Source of the DNA: Parasulfuritortus sp037446165
GTDB taxonomy: Bacteria > Pseudomonadota > Gammaproteobacteria > Burkholderiales > Thiobacillaceae
Assembly: GCA_037446165.1 (NCBI GenBank)
Contig: JBBIJC010000007.1
Coordinates: forward strand, 1-44,656
Direction: 5' to 3'
Length of the DNA stretch: 44,656 bases
Each line of letters starts with the position of its first letter. Within the stretch, counting starts at the first letter, position 1. A model generated the notes under the pieces. That model searched no databases. It was not told where the DNA came from and was given only the letters and a program-made list of their open reading frames with translations. Both the position numbers and the translations under genes were made by a program. Below, one piece after another: positions 26,901 to 34,574 of the stretch.

Positions 26901-27006
26901 CACCCTGTTTACGCTGTTCGTCGTCCCCGCGATGTACATGCTGCTCGGCGCCGACCACGGTCATGGCGCCAACGCTGGGGAACGACTGGAGGGTGCAGCA
27001 GAGTAA
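23923..27006 (+). CDS. RND multidrug efflux pump (HAE1 family, AcrB-like)
   Basis: The 1027-residue inner-membrane protein starts with the class signature TDIFIRRPVLASVVSLVI. It carries the proton-relay pair in IGLVVDDAIIVVENV (TM4) and the second-half motif TEVGLVTLIGLISKHGILIV (TM10 region). Two large periplasmic loops lie at about 30-335 and 555-865. It exports hydrophobic compounds using the proton gradient. The substrate range cannot be read from sequence. It is the last gene of the AcrR-box-controlled operon, and its 3' end nearly meets the convergent barrel gene. Confidence 0.95.
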   Translation: MNTKFTDIFIRRPVLASVVSLVILVLGLRSIGMLPVLQFPYTQNAVVTVATAYPGADANLVASFITTPLENAIAQANGIDFMTSSSVQGVSTITVNLRLNYDPDKALTEINAKVNSVLNQLPPQSQKPILSISIGQTIDAMYIGFNSAVLKPNQITDYINRSVQPRLQSVEGVQTAEILGAKNFALRAWLNPQKLAAYSLTASDIYAALSANNYLASTGNSKGQMVQINLAANTDLKSLDGFKNMVVKSSGDQVVRLSDVATVSLGSDDYDTTVAFDGKPSVFVGIQVAPGANLLEVIARVRKVLPDIQSQLPAGLSGGVIYDSTRFVNSSIDEVVKTLVEAVLIVTVVVFVFLGSLRSVIIPLVAIPLSIVGTFTVMLALGYSINLLTLLSIVLAIGLVVDDAIIVVENVSRHLEEGMSRMDAAVRAARELANPIIAMTIVLVAVYVPIGFMGGLTGALFTEFAFTLVGTVVMSAIIALTLSPMMCSRLLRAPDPQSHKWQDRLVLFLDQSFDRLHKRYEQTLQGSLAYLPVTMVMAVIILGSIYYLYSTSMSELAPQEDQGVLISVAFNNPTATVDQRQLYANQVFNAYKGFPETDHVFQLNSPAQVIGGMVLKPWNERTRTATEMQPILQKELSQIAGSQIAVFQPPPLPGSRGLPIQFVITSSEPFDKVYEVSQKFLQDAQKTGKFIFLQSDLRIDLPQTRIEIDRNMAAQLGLTMQDIGSALSAMLGGGYVNFFELGGRSYKVIPQVDQQFRLNPDQLNHYYLRTASGSMVPLSTVVHLRTTVQPETINHFQQANAATIQGVNLPFVAQGQALEELKQLAKDTLPAGYSFDYAGPSRQFVQESGGLVLTFFFALVIIFLALAAQFESFRDPIIILVSVPMAISGALLFINFGIGHSTLNIYTEVGLVTLIGLISKHGILIVEFANNLQREGQSKLDAVKHAAGLRLRPILMTTAAMVFGVMPLITASGAGAVSRFNMGLVIASGLSIGTLFTLFVVPAMYMLLGADHGHGANAGERLEGAAE

Positions 27007-27023
27007 GGCCGGCCCGTCTGGGA

Positions 27024-27788
27024 TCAGAACCGCCAGGTCACCTCGGATGTGACCGTGGTGTTTCGGACCGGACCGTCCAGCACATCGTGCATGAGGCCGA
27101 CGCTCAGGTCCAGATCTTTGTCGGGTGAATAAATCGTACCCACCTCCACGTAACCCATGCGGGCTTTCTGTGTGCTGTCCGGATTGGTCTTGAGGCCCAT
27201 ATCCAGGGTCAGGCGCCACGTTTCGGCGACTTGCCAGACCGGTGCAAGGGAAAACCGGTAAGTCGTCTTCCGATCCATGATCGTGCTGTCGGCAAAGTCA
27301 TCCCGACCTGCCGCCAGATTGACGATCACCTGCCCAAACGAGGTGTTTTGGGTCACCAGGAAGGCCAGGCTGTAGCACGCCCTGCCATTGCCCAGGCCCC
27401 TGGCTTCGTCTTCGGCAGAAACCGGCAGTTGCACCTTGGGCTCAAGCCCCAGACTCAAGCCGCTGGCTTCATTTTCATAAAAACGCCATTTGGCGCCCAG
27501 ACCGACATTGCCCCAGCCACTGACTGGGGCAGATAAACGAGTAGTGCTGATATAGAGATCAAGTGAATCGGTAACGCCGCGGGTATATGTGATCGGAAAA
27601 CCATGCCCTTCTGCTGTCATACCATCGAGTAAGCGATGGTCGTAGTCATAGCCAATCTCGATTTGATTGCCGCCAGCGCCTTGAGTGCCGGTATCGTCGC
27701 CGACCAGTGGATGGTATGCCTGAGCTTGGCCTGACCAGCCCGCCAAAACGATGAGACTCACACCAATGGGTCTGGCCATGATGTTCAT
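27024..27788 (-). CDS. Outer-membrane beta-barrel protein (MetA/phenol-degradation transporter-like), Fur-box preceded
   Basis: The start chosen is the ATG at 27788 (MNIMARPIGVSLIVL), which has GAAAGG upstream; an in-frame ATG at 27827 lies within the promoter. There is a signal peptide (about 1-22, cut near AQA-YHP). The mature part consists of alternating amphipathic strands ending in the outer-membrane terminal motif VTWRF. The opening HPLVGDDTGTQGAGGNQIEI is like barrels of the MetA_deg/transporter family, whose substrates are mostly unknown. A Fur-like box overlaps its -10, so iron-dependent repression is likely. Confidence 0.7.
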   Translation of the reverse strand: MNIMARPIGVSLIVLAGWSGQAQAYHPLVGDDTGTQGAGGNQIEIGYDYDHRLLDGMTAEGHGFPITYTRGVTDSLDLYISTTRLSAPVSGWGNVGLGAKWRFYENEASGLSLGLEPKVQLPVSAEDEARGLGNGRACYSLAFLVTQNTSFGQVIVNLAAGRDDFADSTIMDRKTTYRFSLAPVWQVAETWRLTLDMGLKTNPDSTQKARMGYVEVGTIYSPDKDLDLSVGLMHDVLDGPVRNTTVTSEVTWRF

Positions 27789-27812
27789 TGTTGCCCTTTC
27801 CAAGAGAATATC

Positions 27813-27832
27813 GATAATGATTCTCAATTATA
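27813..27832 (-). promoter_or_regulatory. Fur-like box overlapping a consensus -10
   Basis: On the minus strand, positions 27831-27813 match the 19-bp Fur consensus at about 14 sites, ending in GAATCATTATC. A perfect TATAAT (27832-27827) overlaps it, 39 bases upstream of the barrel-protein ATG. Binding would occlude the promoter. Confidence 0.65.
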
Positions 27833-27891
27833 CAAAAAAGACCCGCTCAGCTCCAGACTCCTATCGGCAGGTCATCAATGCCTTAATCCAC

Positions 27892-28548
27892 TTATCTCAG
27901 GCTGATCACCGGCCAACCGGCACGTTGCGCATGGGCCTTCAGCGTGGCATCGGGATCGACTGCGACCGGATGGCTGACCCGCCCCAATAACGGCAAATCA
28001 TTGAGCGAATCGCTGTAGAACCAGCTTTCGGTGACTTCGGCCCAGTTTGCGCCCTGCCCGGCCAGCCATTGCTCCAGACGCAGGACCTTGCCATCCTTGA
28101 ACGATGGAATCCCGGCGACTCCACCGGTGAATTCGCCCTTGACCTGTTCGGGCTCCGTGGCGATGAGATGCCCGATCCCCAGATAGCGGGCAATCGGCGC
28201 CGTGACGAAACTGTTGGTCGCGGTGATGATGACCTGCACGTCTCTAGCATGTTTCGCCAGCAGAGCCGGCGTCCCCCTGGCGATCATCGGAATGATCTTG
28301 TCCCGCATGTATTCGTCGTGCCAGGCATCCAGCTGGGCGCGCGGGTGGCGGGCCAGCGGCTTGAGCTGAAAATCGAGAAACTCATGGATATCCAGCGTGC
28401 CGGCCTTGTACTGGTCGTAAAAGGCCTGATTGCGAGCCTCATAGACCTCCCGGTCCAGAACGCCCTTCTCGATCAGGAACTGGGCCCACTCGAAATCGGA
28501 GTCGCCAGCCAGAAGCGTGTTATCGAGGTCGAAAAGGGCTAGTCTCAT
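27892..28548 (-). CDS. HAD-superfamily phosphatase (HAD-IB, SerB-like)
   Basis: The 218-residue protein has motif I LALFDLDNTLL (Asp7 and Asp9), motif II VIITATNSF, a lysine in SFKDGKVLRL and motif IV FYSDSLNDLPLL. A helical cap lies between motifs I and II. The layout is that of the HAD-IB group related to phosphoserine phosphatase. The substrate is unknown; phosphoserine is possible. It diverges from the membrane protein gene at 28605. Confidence 0.88.
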   Translation of the reverse strand: MRLALFDLDNTLLAGDSDFEWAQFLIEKGVLDREVYEARNQAFYDQYKAGTLDIHEFLDFQLKPLARHPRAQLDAWHDEYMRDKIIPMIARGTPALLAKHARDVQVIITATNSFVTAPIARYLGIGHLIATEPEQVKGEFTGGVAGIPSFKDGKVLRLEQWLAGQGANWAEVTESWFYSDSLNDLPLLGRVSHPVAVDPDATLKAHAQRAGWPVISLR

Positions 28549-28604
28549 TGCTCATGTCCATTGCTGTTCTCTAGAATGGTCGCCAGTATATTCGAGGCTG
28601 TGCC

Positions 28605-29267
28605 GTGAACCTGGTTTCCTCAAGCATTCCCGCTGGCTGGTCCGCCGTGCTCTGGCTGATGCTGGCGGTGCTGTTTTTCCTGATGTGGCGCAAGGCGGCC
28701 TGGCGAATGCTCCTGACACCGGCCAATCTGAACATCTTTCTGGGCGCCACCGTCGTCCTGCTTGGCTTATGGCTGATGAACGCCGGGGTCAAGCCCGGCC
28801 TCAACCTGCACCTGCTTGGCGCCACGGCGCTGACCCTGATGTTTCGCCCCTGGTTTGCCATCCTCGCCCTGGCGCTGGTCATCGGCGGGCTGACCATCCA
28901 CAGCGGGCAATACAATGCCTATCCGGCCAACCTGCTGCTCATGGGTGCGTTGCCAGTCTCGATCAGCTGGGCGATCTATCATTTCGTGGACCGCAAGTTG
29001 CCCAATCATTTCTTCATCTACATCTTCGTCAATTGCTTCTTCGGCGGCGGACTGTCCATTGTCACGGTCGGACTGGTCTCGACGGCTTATGCGGCTCTCA
29101 CCGGCAGCTATTCGGTGCACTACCTGCTGGAAAACTACCTGCCTTATTATTTTTTGATGGCCTGGGCCGAATCGTTTGCCACCGGAATGATCATGACCGT
29201 TCTGGTAGTCTACAAGCCTGAATGGGTCGCCACCTTCGATGACAAACGTTATCTGCAATCGAAGTAG
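28605..29267 (+). CDS. Integral membrane protein of the CbiM-like ECF permease group (COG3235-type)
   Basis: The GTG start has GAGG seven bases upstream. The 220-residue protein is almost entirely hydrophobic, with about six membrane segments. It contains PGLNLHLLGATALTLMFRPW and MGALPVSISWAIYHFVDRKL, then PNHFFIYIFVNCFFGGG, and ends in a short cytosolic tail. The HLLG and GALP-type motifs resemble the CbiM/ECF permease superfamily. The His residues suggest metal involvement, but the substrate is not shown. No ABC ATPase or CbiQ-like partner is adjacent. Confidence 0.65.
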   Translation: MNLVSSSIPAGWSAVLWLMLAVLFFLMWRKAAWRMLLTPANLNIFLGATVVLLGLWLMNAGVKPGLNLHLLGATALTLMFRPWFAILALALVIGGLTIHSGQYNAYPANLLLMGALPVSISWAIYHFVDRKLPNHFFIYIFVNCFFGGGLSIVTVGLVSTAYAALTGSYSVHYLLENYLPYYFLMAWAESFATGMIMTVLVVYKPEWVATFDDKRYLQSK

Positions 29268-29289
29268 CCGACCCACCAGCCGGTTCTAC

Positions 29290-29316
29290 TAAAGTTTTTG
29301 CCAGATCTACCGATAT
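29290..29316 (+). promoter_or_regulatory. Putative sigma-28 (FliA) promoter of the cheV operon
   Basis: A perfect TAAAGTTT (29290-29297) is followed after 11 bases by ACCGATAT (29309-29316), six of eight matches to GCCGATAA. It lies about 100 bases upstream of the first cheV start. Confidence 0.75.
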
Positions 29317-29419
29317 AAGCCTGGAGTATGGGATCCGGCCCACCAATGCCGGCTATATTGGTCGGGTTCCGCTCCCCGTATGAATAGACAACGATCACCG
29401 ATGGGTGAAGGAAAACAAC

Positions 29420-30361
29420 ATGTCGGATCTGCTGCGCCGAATTGACGCCCGCACCAAACTGGCTGGCGCGAACAAGCTGGAAATCCTCCTGTTCACACTG
29501 GGCACGGATTTGGCCACGAAGCGCAAGGAAACCTTCGGGATCAACGTATTCAAGGTGCGTGAGGTGATGCGCATCCCGGAAATCACCCGCGCCCCGGAAA
29601 TGCCGCCCGCCGTGGAAGGCATGGTCAGCCTGCGCGGCGTACTGGTCCCCGTGGTCGATCTGGCCAAGTACATCGGCATTTCCACCGACAGCCCGCCGAC
29701 GATCATGATCGTCACCGAATACAACGGTCACACCCAAGGCTTTCTGGTCGGCGAAGTGGACACCATCCTGCGCCTGGACTGGTCCGAGATGCGGGTGCCG
29801 CCACAGATGCTGATTGCGCGCATGGGCGGCCTGGTGACCGCAGTAACCGAACTGAAGGACAAGCGTCTGGTCATGATGCTGGACGTGGAAAAGATCTTGT
29901 CCGAAACCACCAACATCGACGACAGCCACCTGTTCAGCAACCTGGAACCGCTGGAAAAAACCAACCGCACCGTGCTCTACGCCGACGACTCGACCGTCGC
30001 CCGCAATCAGATCTCGCGCACCCTCGAAGTGCTGGGCGTGAACGGCATCGCCACCATCAACGGCCGGCATGCCTGGGAAGAACTGCAGAAGATTGCCGCG
30101 CAATCGGAGGTTTCGGGTCGGACGGTCAGGGATTACATCCAGCTGGTGCTGACCGACGTGGAAATGCCGGAAATGGATGGTTATGTGCTGACCAAGCACA
30201 TCAAGAGCGACCCCCGTTTCGCGGGCATCCCGGTACTCATGCATTCTTCGCTGTCTTCGGAAGCCAACCGGAGCCTGGGCATCTCGGTCGGGGTGGATGA
30301 ATACGTACCGAAGTTCGAGCCTACCCGTCTGGCCGAAGTCCTTTCCCGTCTGTTGACCTGA
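29420..30361 (+). CDS. cheV: Chemotaxis coupling protein CheV (first copy)
   Basis: The start chosen is the ATG at 29420 (MSDLLRRIDARTKLAGANKL), seven bases after GAAGGA; the in-frame GTG at 29405 is less likely. A CheW domain occupies about 20-165 (FGINVFKVREVMRIPEIT, GMVSLRGVLVPVVDL). A receiver domain occupies about 185-310 with acidic pocket YADDSTVA, phosphoacceptor Asp in LVLTDVEMPEMDGYV and lysine in YVPKFEP. CheV couples receptors to CheA and is itself phosphorylated to aid adaptation. It is the first gene behind the sigma-28-like promoter and lies 14 bases before its paralogue. Confidence 0.94.
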   Translation: MSDLLRRIDARTKLAGANKLEILLFTLGTDLATKRKETFGINVFKVREVMRIPEITRAPEMPPAVEGMVSLRGVLVPVVDLAKYIGISTDSPPTIMIVTEYNGHTQGFLVGEVDTILRLDWSEMRVPPQMLIARMGGLVTAVTELKDKRLVMMLDVEKILSETTNIDDSHLFSNLEPLEKTNRTVLYADDSTVARNQISRTLEVLGVNGIATINGRHAWEELQKIAAQSEVSGRTVRDYIQLVLTDVEMPEMDGYVLTKHIKSDPRFAGIPVLMHSSLSSEANRSLGISVGVDEYVPKFEPTRLAEVLSRLLT

Positions 30362-30375
30362 GCCGGAGCCGCTCC

Positions 30376-31314
30376 ATGAATCCCCTGGAATCCCCTCAAC
30401 TTCTTCAGTCCATCGACGCCCGTACCAAACTGGCGGGCTCGAACAAGATGGAGCTCCTGCTGTTTTCGCTGGGTTCGAACGAACTCTTCGGCATCAACGT
30501 GTTCAAGGTCCGGGAGGTCTCCCCCACCCCTCCGATCACCCTGACGCCCAACATGCCCTATGGCGTGGAAGGCGTCATTTCCCTGCGCGGCAGCATCATC
30601 CCGGTCATTTCCCTGATCAAGTTCATCCAGGGCGAAAGCCCGCGTGACGAACTGGGCGGAACCATGATCGTGACCGAGTTCTCACGCCATACCCAGGGTT
30701 TTCTGGTCGATGATGTGGACCGCATCATCCGGGTCGACTGGGACAAGGTAAAACCGCCGGAAAACATGCTGGCGGGCCAGGATGGCATGATCACCGCGAT
30801 TACCGAGCTCGACGATGGCCGGCTGGTTTCCATCCTCGACGTGGAACGCATATTGTCCGAGGTACTGGGCGAGAAGATCGTGCCCAACCTGCCCAAGGTC
30901 GACGCCCAGCGCAACCTGACCGTGTTTTTTACCGACGACTCCGCCGTGGCGCGCAAGGAAATCGTCATGGTGCTTGACAAGCTCGGCATCAAATACATCC
31001 AGGCCAACGATGGCCTCGAAGCCTGGACCAAGCTGCAGGGCATCGCGACCCGTGCGGCATCCGAAGGCATCCCGGTCCGCAATCAGATCCAGCTCATCCT
31101 GGTCGATGCGGAAATGCCTGAAATGGATGGCTACGTGTTGACCCGCAACATCAAATCCGACAATCGCCTGTCCGGCATTCCGGTGGTCATGCACTCATCG
31201 CTTTCCTCCGAAGCCAACCGCACCATGGGCCAGCGGGTGGGCGTCGATGCCTATGTGGCAAAGTTCGATCCCTCGGTATTGGCTGACACAGTGCTCGCCC
31301 TTCTGAATCGCTAG
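30376..31314 (+). CDS. cheV: Chemotaxis coupling protein CheV (second copy)
   Basis: The 312-residue protein has the same CheW-receiver layout as its neighbour: FGINVFKVREVSPTPPITLT, GVISLRGSIIPVISL, FFTDDSAVARKE and phosphoacceptor LILVDAEMPEMDGYVLTRN, with lysine in YVAKFDPS. The paralogues share most motifs, starting with IDARTKLAGxNK, but differ around residue 30, where the first copy carries an extra DLATKRKE stretch. A recent tandem duplication followed by divergence fits. It probably serves a different receptor subset. Confidence 0.94.
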   Translation: MNPLESPQLLQSIDARTKLAGSNKMELLLFSLGSNELFGINVFKVREVSPTPPITLTPNMPYGVEGVISLRGSIIPVISLIKFIQGESPRDELGGTMIVTEFSRHTQGFLVDDVDRIIRVDWDKVKPPENMLAGQDGMITAITELDDGRLVSILDVERILSEVLGEKIVPNLPKVDAQRNLTVFFTDDSAVARKEIVMVLDKLGIKYIQANDGLEAWTKLQGIATRAASEGIPVRNQIQLILVDAEMPEMDGYVLTRNIKSDNRLSGIPVVMHSSLSSEANRTMGQRVGVDAYVAKFDPSVLADTVLALLNR

Positions 31315-31357
31315 GTAAAATAAGGGACACTGACACTACGTCAATCTAAGGATCAAC

Positions 31358-31750
31358 ATGGCAGACAAGAATCTCAAGTTTCTGGTGGTCGACGACTTTT
31401 CGACCATGCGCCGCATTGTGCGCAACCTGCTCAAGGAACTCGGCTACACCAATGTGGATGAGGCCGAGGATGGCGTGGTCGCGCTGCAGAAGCTCAAGGG
31501 TGGCGGCAATTTCCAGTTTGTGGTTACCGACTGGAACATGCCCAACATGACCGGCATCGAATTGCTCAAGGCCATTCGCTCGGATGACACGCTGAAGCAT
31601 CTCCCCGTGATGATGATCACGGCCGAGGCCAAAAAGGAAAACATCATCGAGGCCGCCCAGAGTGGCGCCTCCGGATACATCGTCAAGCCCTTCACCGCCG
31701 CAACTCTCGAAGAAAAGATGGCCAAGATCTTCGAGAAGTACGGCATGTGA
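31358..31750 (+). CDS. cheY: Chemotaxis response regulator CheY
   Basis: The 130-residue single receiver domain starts MADKNLKFLVVDDFSTMRRI. The phosphoacceptor is in FVVTDWNMPNMTGIELL, the switch threonine in MMITAEAKKENI and the lysine in GYIVKPFT. These are the CheY hallmarks, including the WNMP motif. CheY-P binds the FliM/FliN switch of the flagellar motor. Its ATG has AAGGAT upstream. It is followed by cheZ after 29 bases. Confidence 0.97.
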   Translation: MADKNLKFLVVDDFSTMRRIVRNLLKELGYTNVDEAEDGVVALQKLKGGGNFQFVVTDWNMPNMTGIELLKAIRSDDTLKHLPVMMITAEAKKENIIEAAQSGASGYIVKPFTAATLEEKMAKIFEKYGM

Positions 31751-31779
31751 ACCGGCTGCAGCGATAGGAGAGACAAGCA

Positions 31780-32571
31780 ATGAGCGACGATTCCCCGGAA
31801 CTGGAAGCCCTGTTCGACAGCATTGCCTTTGCCGCGGTGGCGAAGCCGGAACCCGCGCCCGCGCCGAACCCCGAAAACGACACCCCAGAACTGGAATCGT
31901 TGTTCGACAGCATCACCCAGGCCATGACCGAGAGCGAAAGCGGCGGCACGGCAGACGCGAGTGGCAACAGCGAGAAGGTGTTCGAACAACTGGGCCAGAT
32001 GACCCGTGGCCTGCACAACCTGCTCCGCGAGCTGGGTTTCGACAAGACCCTGGAGAAGTTTGCCACCGAACTGCCTGACAACCGCGACCGACTGAACTAC
32101 ATCGCGGCGATGACTGCGCAGGCGGCCGAAAAGACCCTCAACGCCGCCGAAGCCGCCCAGCCGATCCAGAACCAGATCAGCAGCGGCGCGAAAGACCTGG
32201 CCGGCAAATGGGACCAGCTGTTCGCCAAGCAGTTGGGGGTAGCCGAATTCAAGTCCCTGGTCACCGACACCCATGCCTATCTGCGCAAGGTGCCGACCCA
32301 ATCCGAAGTCGTCAACAGCCAGTTGATGGAAATCATCATGGCCCAGGACTTCCAGGATCTGACCGGCCAAGTCATCAAGAAAATACTCGATGCAGCGCAA
32401 AACCTGGAAAAGCAACTGGTCAGCCTGCTTCTGGAAACCACTCCGGAAGACAAGCGAAACGCGGTTCGCCCCAACCTGCTGGAAGGCCCGATCATCAACT
32501 CCACTGGCCGTTCCGACGTGGTCACCAGCCAGGAACAGGTGGATGAATTACTCGACAGTCTCGGGTTCTGA
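31780..32571 (+). CDS. cheZ: CheY-P phosphatase CheZ
   Basis: The 263-residue protein has the CheZ four-helix-bundle core with catalytic region MAQDFQDLTGQVIKKILDA (conserved Asp and Gln). It ends with the amphipathic CheY-binding peptide SQEQVDELLDSLGF. The N-terminus is unusual: two near-identical motifs, SPELEALFDSIAFA (about 4-17) and TPELESLFDSITQA (about 36-49), are separated by an Ala/Pro/Glu linker. Both resemble the terminal CheY-binding peptide. CheZ restores the motor by dephosphorylating CheY-P. GGAGAG precedes the ATG. Confidence 0.95.
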   Translation: MSDDSPELEALFDSIAFAAVAKPEPAPAPNPENDTPELESLFDSITQAMTESESGGTADASGNSEKVFEQLGQMTRGLHNLLRELGFDKTLEKFATELPDNRDRLNYIAAMTAQAAEKTLNAAEAAQPIQNQISSGAKDLAGKWDQLFAKQLGVAEFKSLVTDTHAYLRKVPTQSEVVNSQLMEIIMAQDFQDLTGQVIKKILDAAQNLEKQLVSLLLETTPEDKRNAVRPNLLEGPIINSTGRSDVVTSQEQVDELLDSLGF

Positions 32572-32589
32572 GAGACAAAGGAGAAGAAC

Positions 32590-34506
32590 ATGAGCGACTT
32601 CGGCGGCATGGAAGAACTGCTGCAGGATTTCCTGCAGGAAGCGGGCGAACTCTTGTCGGGGGTCGACAACAAACTGGTCGAACTGGAAAAACGCCCGGAC
32701 GACAAGGCGCTGCTGAACGATATCTTCCGCGGTTTCCATACCATCAAGGGTGGCGCCGGGTTCCTCAATGTCGAAACCCTGGTCAATCTGTGTCACCGCA
32801 CTGAAAACCTGTTCGACAAGTTGCGCAATGGCGAACTGCATCTGTCACCCGAGCTGATGGACGTCATCATGGACGCCACTGGCACGGTGCGCGACATGTT
32901 CGGCCACCTCGCGCAAGCCGTGCAACCGCCCCCTGCTACAGATAGCCTGCTGGCCGATCTCGATTCAGCTCTGGCTGGAAAAAACCCGGTCAAGGCTTCG
33001 GCACCGGTGGCCGCCAAGGCACCCGAACGATCCCCCGCAGCCGCTCAACCTGCACCTCCTGCAGCGGCTCAACCGACAGTAGCCGATCTCAATTGGGACG
33101 CCCTGCATGCCGCACTCACCGGCGCCCCGATGCCGCAACCGGCCCCGGTGGCGGCCGCGCCTGCACCTGCGCCCGAGCCCATCGCCAGCCATATGCCAGC
33201 CGCACCGACTCAACCCGAGCCGGCTCGGCCCACTACTTCGGCTCCGGCCCAGGAACCGGCTGCCGCCCGATCGAGCGGGGGCGCGCCGCAGCAGAGCCTG
33301 CAGAAAGAAACCACCATCCGTATCGACACGGCCCGTCTGGATCAGGTGCTCAACCTGTCCGGCGAGATCGGCCTGACCAAGAACCGCATCAGTAACCTGA
33401 AATCCCAGATCCTGCACGGCAAGACCGACCAGGAAACCATCAAGGCGCTCGACCTGGCGGTCAGCCAGCTCGATCTGCTGGTGTCCGATCTGCAGAACGC
33501 AGTGATGAAGACCCGCATGCAGCCGATCGGCCGTCTGTTCCAGAAGTACCCACGGTTGGCCCGCGACCTGGCCCGGCAACTGGGCAAAGATGTCGAACTG
33601 GTGCTGTCGGGCGAGGAAACCGAGCTGGACAAGACCATGATCGAGGACCTCAACGACCCGCTGGTCCACCTGGTACGCAACGCCGTCGATCACGGGGTCG
33701 AATCGCCGGAGGAGCGCCAGACCGCCAACAAGCCGGTCAAGTCCCTGGTCACCCTGTCCGCCAGCCAGGTCGGCGACCACATCTACATCGAGATCGCCGA
33801 CGACGGCAAGGGCATGCGCCCCGACGTGATCCGCAACAAGGCCGTGGAGAAAGGCATCATCGATGCCGAGACTGCCAACGGCCTGGACGACCGGCAGAGC
33901 CTGCAGCTGATTTTCCTGCCCGGCTTCTCCACCAAAGACCAGATTTCCAGCGTCTCCGGCCGCGGCGTGGGCATGGATGTGGTCAAAACCAACATCTCCC
34001 GCCTGAATGGCAAGATCGACGTGGAATCAGTCCCTGGCCAGGGCAGCACCTTCACCATTTCATTGCCGCTGACACTGGCCATCCTGCCGGTCCTGGTGAT
34101 CCGGTTCAACGACCAGTCGTTCGCGGTCCCGCTCTCTCTGGTCCGGGAAATCATCCCCATCCGGCTGAACGAGCTGCAGCGCGTCTCCGGGCGCGCCACC
34201 ATGGTGGTGCGGGAGGAAGTGCTGCCGGTCCGCAGCCTGGCCACCCTGCTCGGCTGGGAAAGCAAGCGCCCGCCCGCCTACGGCGTTCTGATGCACGCCG
34301 CCGACAGCACCTTCATTCTCGCGGTGGATGGCTTTGTCGGCCGGGATGACGTGGTGATCAAGCCCTTGTCCGACATCAAACCCAAGGGCATTGCCGGAGC
34401 CACCTTGTCCGGCGATGGTTCCATCGTGCTGGTGCTGGACATGGAAGAACTGCTCACCAGCTCCCCGTCGGATACGCCCAGCGCCCTGTTCGCCAAGGCC
34501 GCCTAG
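32590..34506 (+). CDS. cheA: Chemotaxis sensor histidine kinase CheA
   Basis: The 638-residue protein has an HPt domain with phosphorylated His50 in IFRGFHTIKGGAGF. A long Ala/Pro-rich linker follows (about 125-235) with no clear P2 domain. The dimerisation domain begins at TIRIDTARLDQVLNLSGEIG. The ATPase domain has N box LVHLVRNAVDHGVE, G1 IADDGKGMRPD and G2 VSGRGVGMDVV, and a C-terminal CheW-like regulatory domain ends the protein. It phosphorylates CheY and probably both CheV receivers. The linker repeats AAQPAPPAAAQP-like units. Confidence 0.97.
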   Translation: MSDFGGMEELLQDFLQEAGELLSGVDNKLVELEKRPDDKALLNDIFRGFHTIKGGAGFLNVETLVNLCHRTENLFDKLRNGELHLSPELMDVIMDATGTVRDMFGHLAQAVQPPPATDSLLADLDSALAGKNPVKASAPVAAKAPERSPAAAQPAPPAAAQPTVADLNWDALHAALTGAPMPQPAPVAAAPAPAPEPIASHMPAAPTQPEPARPTTSAPAQEPAAARSSGGAPQQSLQKETTIRIDTARLDQVLNLSGEIGLTKNRISNLKSQILHGKTDQETIKALDLAVSQLDLLVSDLQNAVMKTRMQPIGRLFQKYPRLARDLARQLGKDVELVLSGEETELDKTMIEDLNDPLVHLVRNAVDHGVESPEERQTANKPVKSLVTLSASQVGDHIYIEIADDGKGMRPDVIRNKAVEKGIIDAETANGLDDRQSLQLIFLPGFSTKDQISSVSGRGVGMDVVKTNISRLNGKIDVESVPGQGSTFTISLPLTLAILPVLVIRFNDQSFAVPLSLVREIIPIRLNELQRVSGRATMVVREEVLPVRSLATLLGWESKRPPAYGVLMHAADSTFILAVDGFVGRDDVVIKPLSDIKPKGIAGATLSGDGSIVLVLDMEELLTSSPSDTPSALFAKAA

Positions 34507-34526
34507 AACCCGTCCTGGTGGCCACG

Positions 34527-34540
34527 GCCGTCGCGACGGC
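34527..34540. other. Short perfect palindrome between cheA and the EAL-HDOD gene
   Basis: GCCGTCGCGACGGC is a 14-base perfect dyad followed by AAAATAATG. It lies in the 68-base gap after cheA. It could be a protein site or a weak hairpin. Confidence 0.3.
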
Positions 34541-34574
34541 AAAATAATGAGGTTACTTTTTCACGGATCGCTCC

